Program-made: the position numbers and the translations under genes | Part shown: one piece after another, positions 7,245 to 15,669 of the stretch | Layout: each line of letters starts with the position of its first letter | Position numbering within the stretch: position 1 is the first letter of the stretch | Assembly: GCF_010500965.1 (NCBI RefSeq) | Contig: NZ_QVMI01000005.1 | Coordinates: 1-64,000, forward strand | Direction: 5' to 3' | Length of the DNA: 64,000 nucleotides | Source: Bacteroides sp. 51 | Lineage (GTDB): Bacteria; Bacteroidota; Bacteroidia; Bacteroidales; Bacteroidaceae | Notes under the pieces: generated by a model | Database searches by the model: none | What the model was told of the DNA's origin: nothing | The model's input: the letters and a program-made list of their open reading frames with translations, nothing else

Positions 7245-9266
7245 ATGCAACAAGAAGATGATTTAAGAGGATTGGCTAAGGTCATGGAATTCATGCGGGC
7301 CATATCTATCATATTTTGTGTAATCCATATCTATTGGTATTGCTACCAGGCGATACTGGATATGGGAGTGAACATCGGAGTAGTAGATAGGATACTCCTG
7401 AACTTTCAGAATACGGCAGGGCTTTTCAATAACCTATTGTTAACAAAGATGTTTGCCGTAATCTTTCTTGCACTGAGTTGCTTGGGAACCAAGGGAGTTA
7501 AAAACGAAAAGATTACGTGGGAGAAGATATATGCAGCATTGCTTTTCGGGTTGATATTCTTTTTCATGAACTGGTGGATGTTGCGTTTACCGTTTCCTTC
7601 AGTAGTAAACATGGGACTGTATGTACTAACACTTACCATCGGGTATATATTATTATTGATGTCAGGGGTATGGGTGAGCCGGATGCTCAAGCACAACCTT
7701 ATGGAAGATGTCTTTAATGAAGAAAACGAAAGCTTTATGCAGGAAACACGTTTTATAGAAAACGAATACTCAGTAAACCTACCTACCAAGTTCTACTACC
7801 AAGGTAAATGGAATGACGGATGGATCAATGTTGTAAATAGTTTTCGCGCCTGCACGGTGCTTGGAACGCCAGGCAGTGGGAAAACTTTTTCAGTTGTAAA
7901 TAATTTTATAAAACAACAGATTTCCAAAGGTTTCGCAATTTATATCTATGATTATAAATTCGATGATTTATCAGTTATCGCCTATAATGAGCTTTTAAAG
8001 AACATGCACAATTACGAAGTAAAACCTAAGTTTTATGTAATCAACTTTGATGATCCCCATAAATCACACCGGTGCAATCCGATTGCCCCCGAGTTTATGA
8101 CCGACATCTCCGATGCGTATGAATCAGCGTATACCATCATGCTAAATTTGAACCGCACCTGGATTCAGAAACAGGGTGATTTCTTTGTTGAATCACCAAT
8201 AATCTTACTGGCAGCTATTATTTGGTATCTTAAAATCTATAAAGAAGGGAAGTACTGTACCTTCCCCCATGCGATAGAACTCCTGAATAAACCATACGCT
8301 GATATATTTACAATCCTCACCTCTTATTCGGCACTTGAAAACTACCTTTCACCCTTTATGGACGCGTGGCAATCAGGCGCCCAAGACCAGCTCCAGGGAC
8401 AGATCGCATCCGCTAAAATCCCATTATCCAGAATGATAAGTCCAGCACTTTATTGGGTAATGACAGGGAATGATTTTACATTAGACATTAACAACCCAAA
8501 GGAACCCAAAGTGCTTTGTGTTGGGAATAATCCTGACCGTCAGAATATTTATTCAGCAGCCTTGGGGTTATATAATAGCAGGATAGTGAAATTAATCAAC
8601 AAGAAAGGTCAGCTAAAATCTTCAGTGATTATTGATGAATTGCCTACGATTTACTTTCGGGGATTAGATAACCTTATTGCTACTGCCCGTTCTAATAAGG
8701 TGGCGGTTTGTTTGGGGTTTCAAGACTACAGCCAGCTAAATAGGGACTATGGAGACAAGGAAAGTAAGGTGATCCAAAACACCGTGGGGAATATTTTCAG
8801 CGGACAGGTCGTGGGGGAAACCGCTAAAAACTTATCCGAAAGATTTGGTAAAGTGCTTCAAAAAAGGCAGTCTATTTCTATTAACCGGCAGGATACGTCC
8901 ACATCTATTAATACGCAAATGGATTCCTTGATTCCGGCCTCGAAAATTGCTAACCTCTCACAAGGTATGTTCGTTGGTTCGGTAGCCGATAACTTTGGAG
9001 AAAAAATAGACCAAAAAATATTTCATGCTATGATTGTTGTGGATAATGAAAAGGTAGCTGCCGAAGCAAAAGAATATAAAAAAATACCTGTTATCAATGA
9101 CTTTAAGGATGAGAATGGCAACGACATTATGCAACAACAAATCGACCGGAATTACAACCAGATAAAAAAGGACGTACTCAATATCATAGAAGATGAAAAA
9201 GAACGCATTCGTAAAGATCCTGACCTTTGCCATTTATTGGGCGAGGAAAAGATAACTCATGAATGA
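7245..9266 (+). CDS. mobC: Type IV secretion coupling protein MobC (TraG/VirD4 family)
   Basis: This 673-residue ATPase has several N-terminal membrane segments (about residues 10-160), then Walker A GTPGSGKT with Lys213 and Walker B VIIDELP with Asp464-Glu465. It also has the conserved IATARSNKVAVCLGFQDYSQL helicase-like motif. Coupling proteins of this family dock the relaxase-DNA complex to the mating channel and drive its export. In CTnDOT the corresponding gene is mobC, downstream of mobA and mobB as here. The 248-bp region after it holds the palindromic promoter of the AbiE-like cassette and no other gene. Confidence 0.9.
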   Translation: MQQEDDLRGLAKVMEFMRAISIIFCVIHIYWYCYQAILDMGVNIGVVDRILLNFQNTAGLFNNLLLTKMFAVIFLALSCLGTKGVKNEKITWEKIYAALLFGLIFFFMNWWMLRLPFPSVVNMGLYVLTLTIGYILLLMSGVWVSRMLKHNLMEDVFNEENESFMQETRFIENEYSVNLPTKFYYQGKWNDGWINVVNSFRACTVLGTPGSGKTFSVVNNFIKQQISKGFAIYIYDYKFDDLSVIAYNELLKNMHNYEVKPKFYVINFDDPHKSHRCNPIAPEFMTDISDAYESAYTIMLNLNRTWIQKQGDFFVESPIILLAAIIWYLKIYKEGKYCTFPHAIELLNKPYADIFTILTSYSALENYLSPFMDAWQSGAQDQLQGQIASAKIPLSRMISPALYWVMTGNDFTLDINNPKEPKVLCVGNNPDRQNIYSAALGLYNSRIVKLINKKGQLKSSVIIDELPTIYFRGLDNLIATARSNKVAVCLGFQDYSQLNRDYGDKESKVIQNTVGNIFSGQVVGETAKNLSERFGKVLQKRQSISINRQDTSTSINTQMDSLIPASKIANLSQGMFVGSVADNFGEKIDQKIFHAMIVVDNEKVAAEAKEYKKIPVINDFKDENGNDIMQQQIDRNYNQIKKDVLNIIEDEKERIRKDPDLCHLLGEEKITHE

Positions 9267-9466
9267 CATTTTCAGTAATTACTTCAGAGTTTGTTTTTCC
9301 CGAATGGAATTGCAATTTATGAGGTCAGAAGAATTAGAGAATAAAACGGAATAGGAAATATGAAATAGAAACCTTCCGAAAAAGGACCTTTATATTAACT
9401 TGATGTTAAATACGTATCTGCTATCCGTTTTCAGAGTGTTTAATTGGTAAATACCCATATAAATGT

Positions 9467-9543
9467 TTTGCTAATCAGCATAATGTCTCTATATTTGCAC
9501 GATGACATAATGCTGTGTCATCGTGCAAATATAGAGACATTAT
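9467..9543 (+). promoter_or_regulatory. Palindromic promoter/operator of the AbiE-like cassette
   Basis: A perfect inverted repeat has 28-bp arms at 9480-9507 and 9516-9543 with an 8-nt centre. It contains -7 box TATATTTG at 9490-9497; TTTG at 9467-9470 lies 19 bp upstream, which is ideal Bacteroidota promoter spacing. Because it is a palindrome, the same -7 box also faces the other way. Transcription would start near 9504, inside the repeat. AbiEi-type antitoxins repress their own promoters by binding inverted repeats, so this is probably the autoregulatory operator. It shares CACGATGACATA with the motif near traE. Confidence 0.75.
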
Positions 9544-9553
9544 TTCGCATTTT

Positions 9554-10516
9554 ATGAAATTAGAAGAATATATTAATAATACGTTGGGGATTGACATCAG
9601 AGTCGCTCCTTTGAATAATCAACTTTATAGGAATATACCTATGTATATCATAGCGGCATATGATGTAAATGAAACAACCCTCTTCGGACAGCAAGTTTGC
9701 TTACTACATCTGAAAGAAGAAAGTATTGATGCATTTCCTCCGGATACATTGAAAAAGCAAATGCAGTTCGTTGAACAAAAAACAACACTTCCTGTTGTTT
9801 TTGTCTTTGACAGCGTTGCTTCCTATAATCTCATGCGCTACGTGAAAAAAGGAATAAATTTTATTATTCCAGGGAAACAGATGTTCATACCTGCACTGAT
9901 GATTGATTTGAGGAAAGTGCAGGATAAAATTCAACAGAAAACAGAGCATTTACTTCCTGTTGCCCAGCTTGTGTTATTTTATCACTTACAAAACGAAAAA
10001 CTGACCGGGTTGACGGCTAAAATATTAGCAGAAAAATTTAATCAATCATACCGGACAATGAATCGGGCATTGAACAGCTTGGTCGATTCCGGTTTGTGCA
10101 GACTTATCGGTAAAAAAGATATGTTATTGGAGTTTGTCTATTCCGGAAAAGAATTATGGAAAGAAAGCCTGCAATATCTGCAGAATCCAGTCGAAAAAAG
10201 TACTTTTACAGAAAACAATAATCCCAATCCGGATATATCATGTGTAAGTGGAATGAATGCTTTAGCCAGATATACAATGATAAATGATGAATATAAAAAG
10301 TACTATGCCGTATACAGGAAGAACATTTCCAAACTTAATATAGAAACCAACAAATACGGAGGAGAAAATGAAATCGAACTTTGGAAATACGACCCGAAAG
10401 TATTATCAAAAGATGGCGTGATAGATAAACTGTCTTTATTCTTATTATTTAAGGATAGTGAGGATGAACGGATACAAATGGAAATAGAAACAATGATAGA
10501 AGAAATCCAATGGTAA
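9554..10516 (+). CDS. AbiEi-like winged-helix regulator/antitoxin
   Basis: This 320-residue protein starts with MKLEEYINNTLGID. A GTG at 9515 in the same frame would lie within the palindromic operator and about 10 nt from the expected transcription start, so ATG 9554 is preferred. Residues about 140-190 form a winged helix (KLTGLTAKILAEKFNQSYRTMNRALNSLVDSGLCRLI), DNA-binding of MarR type. The N-terminal region resembles the restriction-endonuclease-like fold seen in many bacterial regulators, but I see no clear nuclease motif. The gene overlaps the following nucleotidyltransferase gene by 7 nt, the arrangement of AbiEi-AbiEii toxin-antitoxin pairs. The antitoxin/repressor role is therefore inferred from context. 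It may be a distinct family from classical AbiEi. Confidence 0.7.
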   Translation: MKLEEYINNTLGIDIRVAPLNNQLYRNIPMYIIAAYDVNETTLFGQQVCLLHLKEESIDAFPPDTLKKQMQFVEQKTTLPVVFVFDSVASYNLMRYVKKGINFIIPGKQMFIPALMIDLRKVQDKIQQKTEHLLPVAQLVLFYHLQNEKLTGLTAKILAEKFNQSYRTMNRALNSLVDSGLCRLIGKKDMLLEFVYSGKELWKESLQYLQNPVEKSTFTENNNPNPDISCVSGMNALARYTMINDEYKKYYAVYRKNISKLNIETNKYGGENEIELWKYDPKVLSKDGVIDKLSLFLLFKDSEDERIQMEIETMIEEIQW

Positions 10517-11304
10517 AAGGAATAGAGAAATTTAGAGAATATTTTTCCGGCTTTGAAGACAACTATATCATTATAGGTGGAACAGCCTGTGATATTTTAG
10601 AAGAGAAAGCAGGGCAGCCACCGCGAGCGACTAAGGATATAGATATTATTTTAGTGGTAGAAGCACTTACTCCAGCATTCGTCAAACGCTTTTGGAAGTT
10701 CGTGAAAGAAGGAGAATTTCAATCGCGGGAAAAAGGAAATGGAAAGCATGAATATTTTCGTTTTCTAAAACCCGGAAAAGATGAATTTCCATCTCAAATT
10801 GAAATATTCTCTAAAGTCCCGGATATGATTAAAGTTCCGGAAGATGCTGTTCTTACACCGGTTCCGGTTGATGAGGACCTCTCAAGTTTATCTGCCATAC
10901 TGATGAATGAGGAATATTATGATTTTACATTGGCTCATAGCGACATAGAAGATAAGGTACACATTGCGAATATCGAAAGTCTTATCGTCTTAAAAGCAAA
11001 AGCGTTCAATGACTTAAGCAACCGCAAAGCGAGTGGAGAAAAGATTGACAGTAAAAATATCACGAAACACAAAAATGATGTATTTCGTTTAGTTACTATG
11101 CTGGGTGAAGCAGATAATTATTCTCTTTCTCCTGATATTTTCCTTGACCTGACAGTTTTTTGTAAAGCAATCCATGGCTCCATGCCCAACAAAGATTTTT
11201 TCAAATCCATAGGGCTACCGGGAGTAAAACCGGAAGGTGTTTTTGGACGGCTTTGTAGTGCTTTTAATATTGAGATGGATGATGACAATACAGTACGCCT
11301 CTGA
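10510..11304 (+). CDS. AbiEii-like nucleotidyltransferase (putative toxin)
   Basis: This 264-residue protein has the nucleotidyltransferase signature: Gly23-Gly24 (IIIGGTACDIL) and Asp43/Asp45 in TKDIDIILVV. These bind NTP and two metal ions. The later VHIANIESLIVLKAKAF segment is typical of AbiEii/DUF1814-like proteins. Such enzymes, paired with an AbiEi regulator, act in type IV toxin-antitoxin or abortive-infection systems; some add nucleotides to tRNA. The gene overlaps the upstream regulator and the downstream phosphoesterase, so the three are co-translated. Toxin activity is inferred and the target is unknown. Confidence 0.78.
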   Translation: MVKGIEKFREYFSGFEDNYIIIGGTACDILEEKAGQPPRATKDIDIILVVEALTPAFVKRFWKFVKEGEFQSREKGNGKHEYFRFLKPGKDEFPSQIEIFSKVPDMIKVPEDAVLTPVPVDEDLSSLSAILMNEEYYDFTLAHSDIEDKVHIANIESLIVLKAKAFNDLSNRKASGEKIDSKNITKHKNDVFRLVTMLGEADNYSLSPDIFLDLTVFCKAIHGSMPNKDFFKSIGLPGVKPEGVFGRLCSAFNIEMDDDNTVRL

Positions 11305-12046
11305 TTTACACCTGGAGTTTAGAGATAACGCTCGTTATTTACGTGAAAATCCGATTATCCCTATAGGCGACATCTTGTTACTTGCCGGGGATATTGGTTA
11401 TCTTAATGATGATAATTATAGAACACACCCCTTCTGGGATTGGGCTTCTGATAATTTTCATCAGACACTTATAGTGCCGGGTAATCATGAATTCTACAAA
11501 GGATATGACCTTGGAAAACTTTATGATGGATTCAATCTGGAAATACGAAGTAATGTACACTGTTATTATAATGCTTTAGTTTCAATTAATGACGTTGATT
11601 TCATCCTGTCGACACTTTGGTCACACATCGTTTTGGAAAATGCATTTGTAACAGAACGCAGCGTCTCTGACTTTCACCGGATTATATATAATGGAAAACC
11701 ATTGACTACAAACCTCTTTAATGAAGCGCATGAAAAATCCCTGGACTTCTTGAGTAAAGCATACGAAGCAAGTAAAAACCATAAAAAGGTAGTAGTGTCA
11801 CATCATGTTCCTACGTCACTGTGTATGGCTGACGAGTTTAAAGGTAGTAACATTAATGGCGCCTTTGTTGCAGAACTATATGATTTTATCTATGATAAAC
11901 AAATCAATTATTGGGTGTATGGCCATTCCCATAGGAATTTGCCTATGGTGGATATAAATGGAACAAAAATGGTATGTAACCAACTGGGATATGTCCATTA
12001 TCAGGAGAATCTTTCTTTTAGTCGAGAAGCTTTTTTTGAGTTATGA
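11282..12046 (+). CDS. Metallophosphoesterase (calcineurin-like)
   Basis: This 254-residue enzyme has the complete metallophosphoesterase motif set. In order these are SDLHLEF (DxH), LLLAGDIGYL (GDxx), IVPGNHEFY (GNHE), VVVSHHVPT and VYGHSHRN (GHxH). The start is one of two adjacent ATGs (11279, 11282), inside the end of the nucleotidyltransferase gene, because the motif begins only seven residues later. The overlap of 23-26 nt ties its translation to the AbiE-like pair. A possible role is removal of a nucleotide or phosphate added by the nucleotidyltransferase, or attack on a nucleotide signal. That link is speculation from gene order. A free-standing 2',3'-cyclic phosphodiesterase or nuclease cannot be excluded. 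Confidence 0.82.
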   Translation: MTIQYASDLHLEFRDNARYLRENPIIPIGDILLLAGDIGYLNDDNYRTHPFWDWASDNFHQTLIVPGNHEFYKGYDLGKLYDGFNLEIRSNVHCYYNALVSINDVDFILSTLWSHIVLENAFVTERSVSDFHRIIYNGKPLTTNLFNEAHEKSLDFLSKAYEASKNHKKVVVSHHVPTSLCMADEFKGSNINGAFVAELYDFIYDKQINYWVYGHSHRNLPMVDINGTKMVCNQLGYVHYQENLSFSREAFFEL

Positions 12047-12107
12047 GAAATGGATAAAAAAAAATCAGATTTTTGGAAAAGCTACAATATTCTAATTTCG
12101 GGATTAC

Positions 12108-12812
12108 TCATGACTTCCTTGTATAATGTAAATCAAACCTTGTTGTAGGAATGATGGTTTGTGATAGTTCTTTTTGTAAATCTGTGTAGTTCATATCCTC
12201 TAATATATCACCTAATATTTTTCTTACACGTGGAGGATAAGAAACGGCTAATGATACGATTTTATTCAATACCGGATAATCGTAATTCTCGAAATATCTT
12301 TGTTTCAGGCTTTCATATACATCTTGTTCCGTTCTTCCGGGAATCTTTTTAATATCCTTAATAGCATCCAATAATCGCAGATAAAGAAGTATATCATCAT
12401 TGGCAGGTTCATGGATATACGATCTAACGGTTTCTATAACCAATTTCTTGAAATTGAAACGCCTGATGGGTTTGGGGGTTGCTATGGTTATTACAGAGGG
12501 AACCTGTTCAGTAAGTCCCATCTTATTATAAATGTATGCTCCTGTTATATAGCCATCCAGTTTCTCTGTCAGGTATTTTAGTTGTTCATCCTGGTAAACA
12601 GGCAAAGACCCTAATCCTAAAGTTGATTTTTTAGGCTTATAATAGGCACCTTTCTCAATCCGGACAAGTTCCCCTTTTTTATTTTTCTGGGAAAGGATTA
12701 CGGCAACATGGGCAAATTTATCATATGGGAACATAAGGTCCTTGAAAGTGAAAATTTCTCCACTTTCAATACTATCTATTTGCTTATTGATGTTTTCTTT
12801 AAAAGATTTCAT
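12108..12812 (-). CDS. DUF6088/AbiEi-like antitoxin, apparently without its own toxin
   Basis: This 234-residue protein starts at ATG 12812 (MKSFKENINKQIDSIE), preceded by TAGAGGT; a longer upstream frame would cover the promoter. It resembles DUF6088 proteins, AbiEi-type antitoxins: IFTFKDLMF winged-helix entry, LVRIEKGAYY wing, GYITGAYIYNKMGL and VTIATPKP, then a helical C-terminal half. Its toxin would normally follow directly downstream, but here the next gene is the metallophosphoesterase in convergent orientation with 61 bp between the stops. It could regulate the opposing AbiE-like cassette or be a remnant of a separate module. Confidence 0.68.
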   Translation of the reverse strand: MKSFKENINKQIDSIESGEIFTFKDLMFPYDKFAHVAVILSQKNKKGELVRIEKGAYYKPKKSTLGLGSLPVYQDEQLKYLTEKLDGYITGAYIYNKMGLTEQVPSVITIATPKPIRRFNFKKLVIETVRSYIHEPANDDILLYLRLLDAIKDIKKIPGRTEQDVYESLKQRYFENYDYPVLNKIVSLAVSYPPRVRKILGDILEDMNYTDLQKELSQTIIPTTRFDLHYTRKS

Positions 12813-12831
12813 ACCTCTAATTATTATCATA

Positions 12832-12871
12832 CAAATATAATAAATTATGTAATTACATGCAAATACATAAT
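12832..12871 (-). promoter_or_regulatory. Promoter and inverted-repeat operator of the DUF6088 gene
   Basis: On the minus strand TTTG at 12863-12860 and TATATTTG at 12839-12832 are 20 bp apart, a good Bacteroidota promoter. An inverted repeat, ATTATGTA (12844-12851) and TACATAAT (12864-12871), covers the -33 region and the spacer. It is a likely binding site for the encoded antitoxin itself. Confidence 0.6.
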
Positions 12872-12947
12872 TTGTAAATATAATATTGCCCATCACCAAC
12901 TATAATACTTCACTTTTGACTTCTCATGCACGTCCTTTCTAGAAGAT

Positions 12948-13063
12948 AACTTGAATCTTGCTTCATTCACGTTCAGGGCCCTTCGGGTTTTAGGGAAAAA
13001 TTTACGTGCGCTTTGCTGGTAAATTTTCCCCGTAAAAAACGCTCCTGAAACAACATTCAAGTT
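12948..13063. repeat. Long nested inverted repeat (hairpin 2 of 3)
   Basis: The outer arms are AACTTGAAT (12948-12956) and ATTCAAGTT (13055-13063). The middle arms are TTCAGG (12972-12977) and CCTGAA (13044-13049). The inner arms are GGGAAAAATTTAC (12993-13005) and GTAAATTTTCCCC (13019-13031), with one mismatch. The nesting implies a folded RNA or single-stranded DNA structure. It resembles in plan the structures at 5384-5438 and 17860-18033. Confidence 0.6.
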
Positions 13064-13543
13064 GAGGTATGAATTAGGGACTTAGCATGTGAAGCCGAAA
13101 CGATGATGCATATTAGATTGATTGCCAGGGATGCTATGGCCATATTTGTTCCCAAGTGTTTAAATGGCTTTACATCACTAACGCCCAATCCTATGTTTTT
13201 TACAGCTTATTGCAATATAAATAATTCGTGGGGGACTAAAGCTGCTCCCCTCACAAATCTGCATATTACTGTTTTGGGCTTGGGAAAGACCTACTTTTTC
13301 CCATATTTTTTTTCCTCTTTTCTTCTTTTCCTTCGTTTATATCCTGTGGTTTTCTTCTCTTCTCTCTTCCCTCTTTTCTGTCACTTTCTGAATTTTCGGT
13401 TTCGTCTTAATACCTTTAAAGATGACACATGATGATATATAGTGAAACAGGTCGTCAGCCATTTGAAAATCAGCGTTTTGTGTGATTTTACAGTCTATTT
13501 TTGATCCGGTATTTATTTAATAACGAATCAAAAAATAGAAAAG
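13064..13543 (+). other. Gene-free region upstream of the DUF3945 gene
   Basis: I see no credible gene here. It holds a polypyrimidine tract on the plus strand at about 13297-13390 and a GATGACACATGATGA sequence at 13421-13435 that weakly resembles the transfer-gene motif. A -7 candidate TATTTTTG lies at 13496-13503, about 40 bp before the next start. A 109-codon open frame at 13103-13432 has low-complexity Phe/Leu content and is not believed. Confidence 0.4.
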
Positions 13544-15322
13544 ATGGCAAAAGAAAACATCCGGGGAGACACTTCTCCAAAACCACCCATTCAGGAGAAT
13601 GAGCAGTTCAGCGACATCATACTCATTCTGGACAAAATGGAACTAATGATTCAGGCAGTATCTAAAATCGGCAAGGACGGAAAATACGAAACCGTGCCTG
13701 CCGACCAAAAGAATCAAAACGAATTCCTGAAAGTAGATAAACATTCCAGTATCGTGGAAAACTTCCTCAAAAACTTCTGGAACCAACTAAAAGACCCGAC
13801 TCATTTCGGAATCTTTTCCATGAAAAATAAAGAACTGGATAAGCCGGAGAATGTGCAGGCTATCAAAGATCTCGCCGAAGGAAAGAAAACCGATGCAGTG
13901 ACTGAATTCCTCAAAAACTACGAGATAAAACCAAAGCATGTCGCAAATGAGCAAAGTATTAATAATAAAAATGATGAGACCATGGCAAAAAAGACAGCTC
14001 AACAAGAACAGCAACAGGCTCCGGCTGCGGAAAACAGCCAGCCAAAGTATCGCTACAATGAAGCGATGATTAATTGGGAAGAACTTAAAAACTTTGGTAT
14101 ATCCAAGGAATATCTTCAGGAGAAAGGATTACTCGACCAGATGCTCAAGGGATATAAGACAAACCAGACCGTACCCATTACCATGAATTTCGGATCTGCC
14201 GTATTACGGACAGACGCCAGACTGTCCTTCCAACAATCGGTAGCAGGTCCGGTCGTACTTGGTATTCACGGTATCCGTCAGAAACCGGAACTTGACAGAC
14301 CTTATTTTGGACATATCTTTTCGGAAACGGATAAAAAGAACCTGTTGGAAACAGGTAACATGGGACGTGTGGTAGATCTCAAAACCCGTTCGGGAGAATT
14401 TGCACCCTCGTTTGTGAGTTTGGACAAACTGACCAATGAAGTGGTAGCCTTAAAGGTGGAAAACGCTTTTATCCCCAATGAAATCAAAGAGGTGAAACTG
14501 ACCGAACAGGAAAAGAATGATCTCAAAGAAGGAAAAGCGGTTTATATCGAAGGCATGAAATCCAACAGTGGGAACGAATTCAATGCGCATGTACAGTTCA
14601 ACGCTGACCGACGTGGGATTGAGTTTAAATTCGATAATGATAAAATATTCAATCGCCAAACGCTGGGAGGTGTCGAGCTCTCTTCCAAACAGGTAGAAGA
14701 CCTCAATAACGGTAAGGCCATCTTTGTCGAAGGCATGGAGCGCAAAGACGGGGAGCAATTCTCTGCTTTCGTAAAACTCGATGAGGCAAGCGGACGCCCA
14801 TCGTATACCCGTTACAACCCCGATTCACCTGAAGGTGCCAGGGAAATCTACATTCCCAAAGAGATGAACGGTACGCCGCTTACACCTCAGGACCGCGAAG
14901 AACTAGCACAGGGTAAAGCTGTATTTATCGAAAATATGGTGAACCGCAAAGGAGAAGAGTTTTCTTCCTTTGTAAAACTCGACCTTGAGACGGGGCGGCC
15001 GAGTTATTCCAGAACACCCGACGGTTTTGAGCAACGTCCGGATTTTAAGATCCCGACAGAAGTCTGGGGCGTATCATTGTCGGCTACCCAACGGGGGCAT
15101 CTGCAGGATGGTAAAGCGGTTCTGGTGGAAGGAATGAAAGGCTTTGACGGCAAACAATTCTCCCAATATGTGAAAGCAAATTTTAATCAGGGAAAGCTGG
15201 ATTATTACAACGAGAATCCCGACCGGAAGAAGGATGCTTCACAGCGGAATGTGGTTGCACAAGGACAGAACCAGCAACAGGAAAACAAAAAATCAAAAGG
15301 CAAAAGTAAAAGTGTCGGATAA
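13544..15322 (+). CDS. DUF4099/DUF3945 repeat protein
   Basis: This 592-residue soluble protein is common in Bacteroidota conjugative elements. Residues about 1-130 are a helical N-terminal region. A Gln-rich linker follows (KKTAQQEQQQAPAA), then a DUF4099-type segment from about 170 (YNEAMINWEELKNFGISKEYLQEKG). From about 300 there are four DUF3945 units, each with an LT/LS...xxLxxGKAVxVEGM segment, a short hydrophilic turn and an FSxxVK strand. The C-terminus is basic (KKSKGKSKSVG). Its function is unknown. Related modules occur on topoisomerases of the same elements, including the one at 15670, so a DNA-processing role is plausible. It is 19 bp upstream of a small DUF4099-like gene. Confidence 0.75.
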   Translation: MAKENIRGDTSPKPPIQENEQFSDIILILDKMELMIQAVSKIGKDGKYETVPADQKNQNEFLKVDKHSSIVENFLKNFWNQLKDPTHFGIFSMKNKELDKPENVQAIKDLAEGKKTDAVTEFLKNYEIKPKHVANEQSINNKNDETMAKKTAQQEQQQAPAAENSQPKYRYNEAMINWEELKNFGISKEYLQEKGLLDQMLKGYKTNQTVPITMNFGSAVLRTDARLSFQQSVAGPVVLGIHGIRQKPELDRPYFGHIFSETDKKNLLETGNMGRVVDLKTRSGEFAPSFVSLDKLTNEVVALKVENAFIPNEIKEVKLTEQEKNDLKEGKAVYIEGMKSNSGNEFNAHVQFNADRRGIEFKFDNDKIFNRQTLGGVELSSKQVEDLNNGKAIFVEGMERKDGEQFSAFVKLDEASGRPSYTRYNPDSPEGAREIYIPKEMNGTPLTPQDREELAQGKAVFIENMVNRKGEEFSSFVKLDLETGRPSYSRTPDGFEQRPDFKIPTEVWGVSLSATQRGHLQDGKAVLVEGMKGFDGKQFSQYVKANFNQGKLDYYNENPDRKKDASQRNVVAQGQNQQQENKKSKGKSKSVG

Positions 15323-15341
15323 ATAAAAGAATAACATATTT

Positions 15342-15599
15342 ATGAAAACTAAAAATGAGAATACGCCTTTCAAGGTAGAAGATGTGAACTGGGATGAACT
15401 CTCCGGGATCGGGATTCTAAAAGACGAATTGGAACTCTCCGGTGAGCTTGATACGCTACTTAGCGGTGAGAAGACGGGCGTCATACCGCTCAGCCTTGTT
15501 TTACTTGGTGTGGATGTGATTATGGATGCAACCTTGCAGCTGGTACGCAAAGGAGATTCGCCATTGCTTGAAATTACGGGTATCCAGCCTGTCAATTAA
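15342..15599 (+). CDS. Small DUF4099-like protein
   Basis: This 85-residue protein contains VEDVNWDELSGIGILKDELELSGELDTLL, closely similar in pattern to the DUF4099 segment of the upstream protein (INWEELKNFGISKEYLQEKGLLDQML). It then has a beta-rich end (VIPLSLVLLGVDVIMDATLQLV). It appears to be a free-standing copy of that domain. Its function is unknown. It is in one operon with the DUF3945 gene and is followed by a terminator. Confidence 0.7.
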   Translation: MKTKNENTPFKVEDVNWDELSGIGILKDELELSGELDTLLSGEKTGVIPLSLVLLGVDVIMDATLQLVRKGDSPLLEITGIQPVN

Positions 15600-15613
15600 C
15601 GATTCATTAACCG

Positions 15614-15649
15614 GCCGTTTCTCCTTACCGGGGAAACGGCTTTTCTTTT
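15614..15649 (+). terminator. Rho-independent terminator before topB
   Basis: An 8-bp stem, GCCGTTTC (15614-15621) with GAAACGGC (15633-15640), is followed by TTTTCTTTT. It ends the DUF3945 and DUF4099 transcript, at least partly. Confidence 0.75.
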
Positions 15650-15669
15650 ATCAACTAATAAATCAAATC

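Noticed and set aside
9515-9553. GTG start at 9515 for the AbiEi-like gene
   Set aside because: It lies inside the palindromic operator, about 10 nt from the expected transcription start; ATG 9554 gives a normal leader.
13103-13432. Plus-strand frame of 109 codons
   Set aside because: Its C-terminal part is a Phe/Leu run from a polypyrimidine tract, and there is no plausible start context or homologous pattern.
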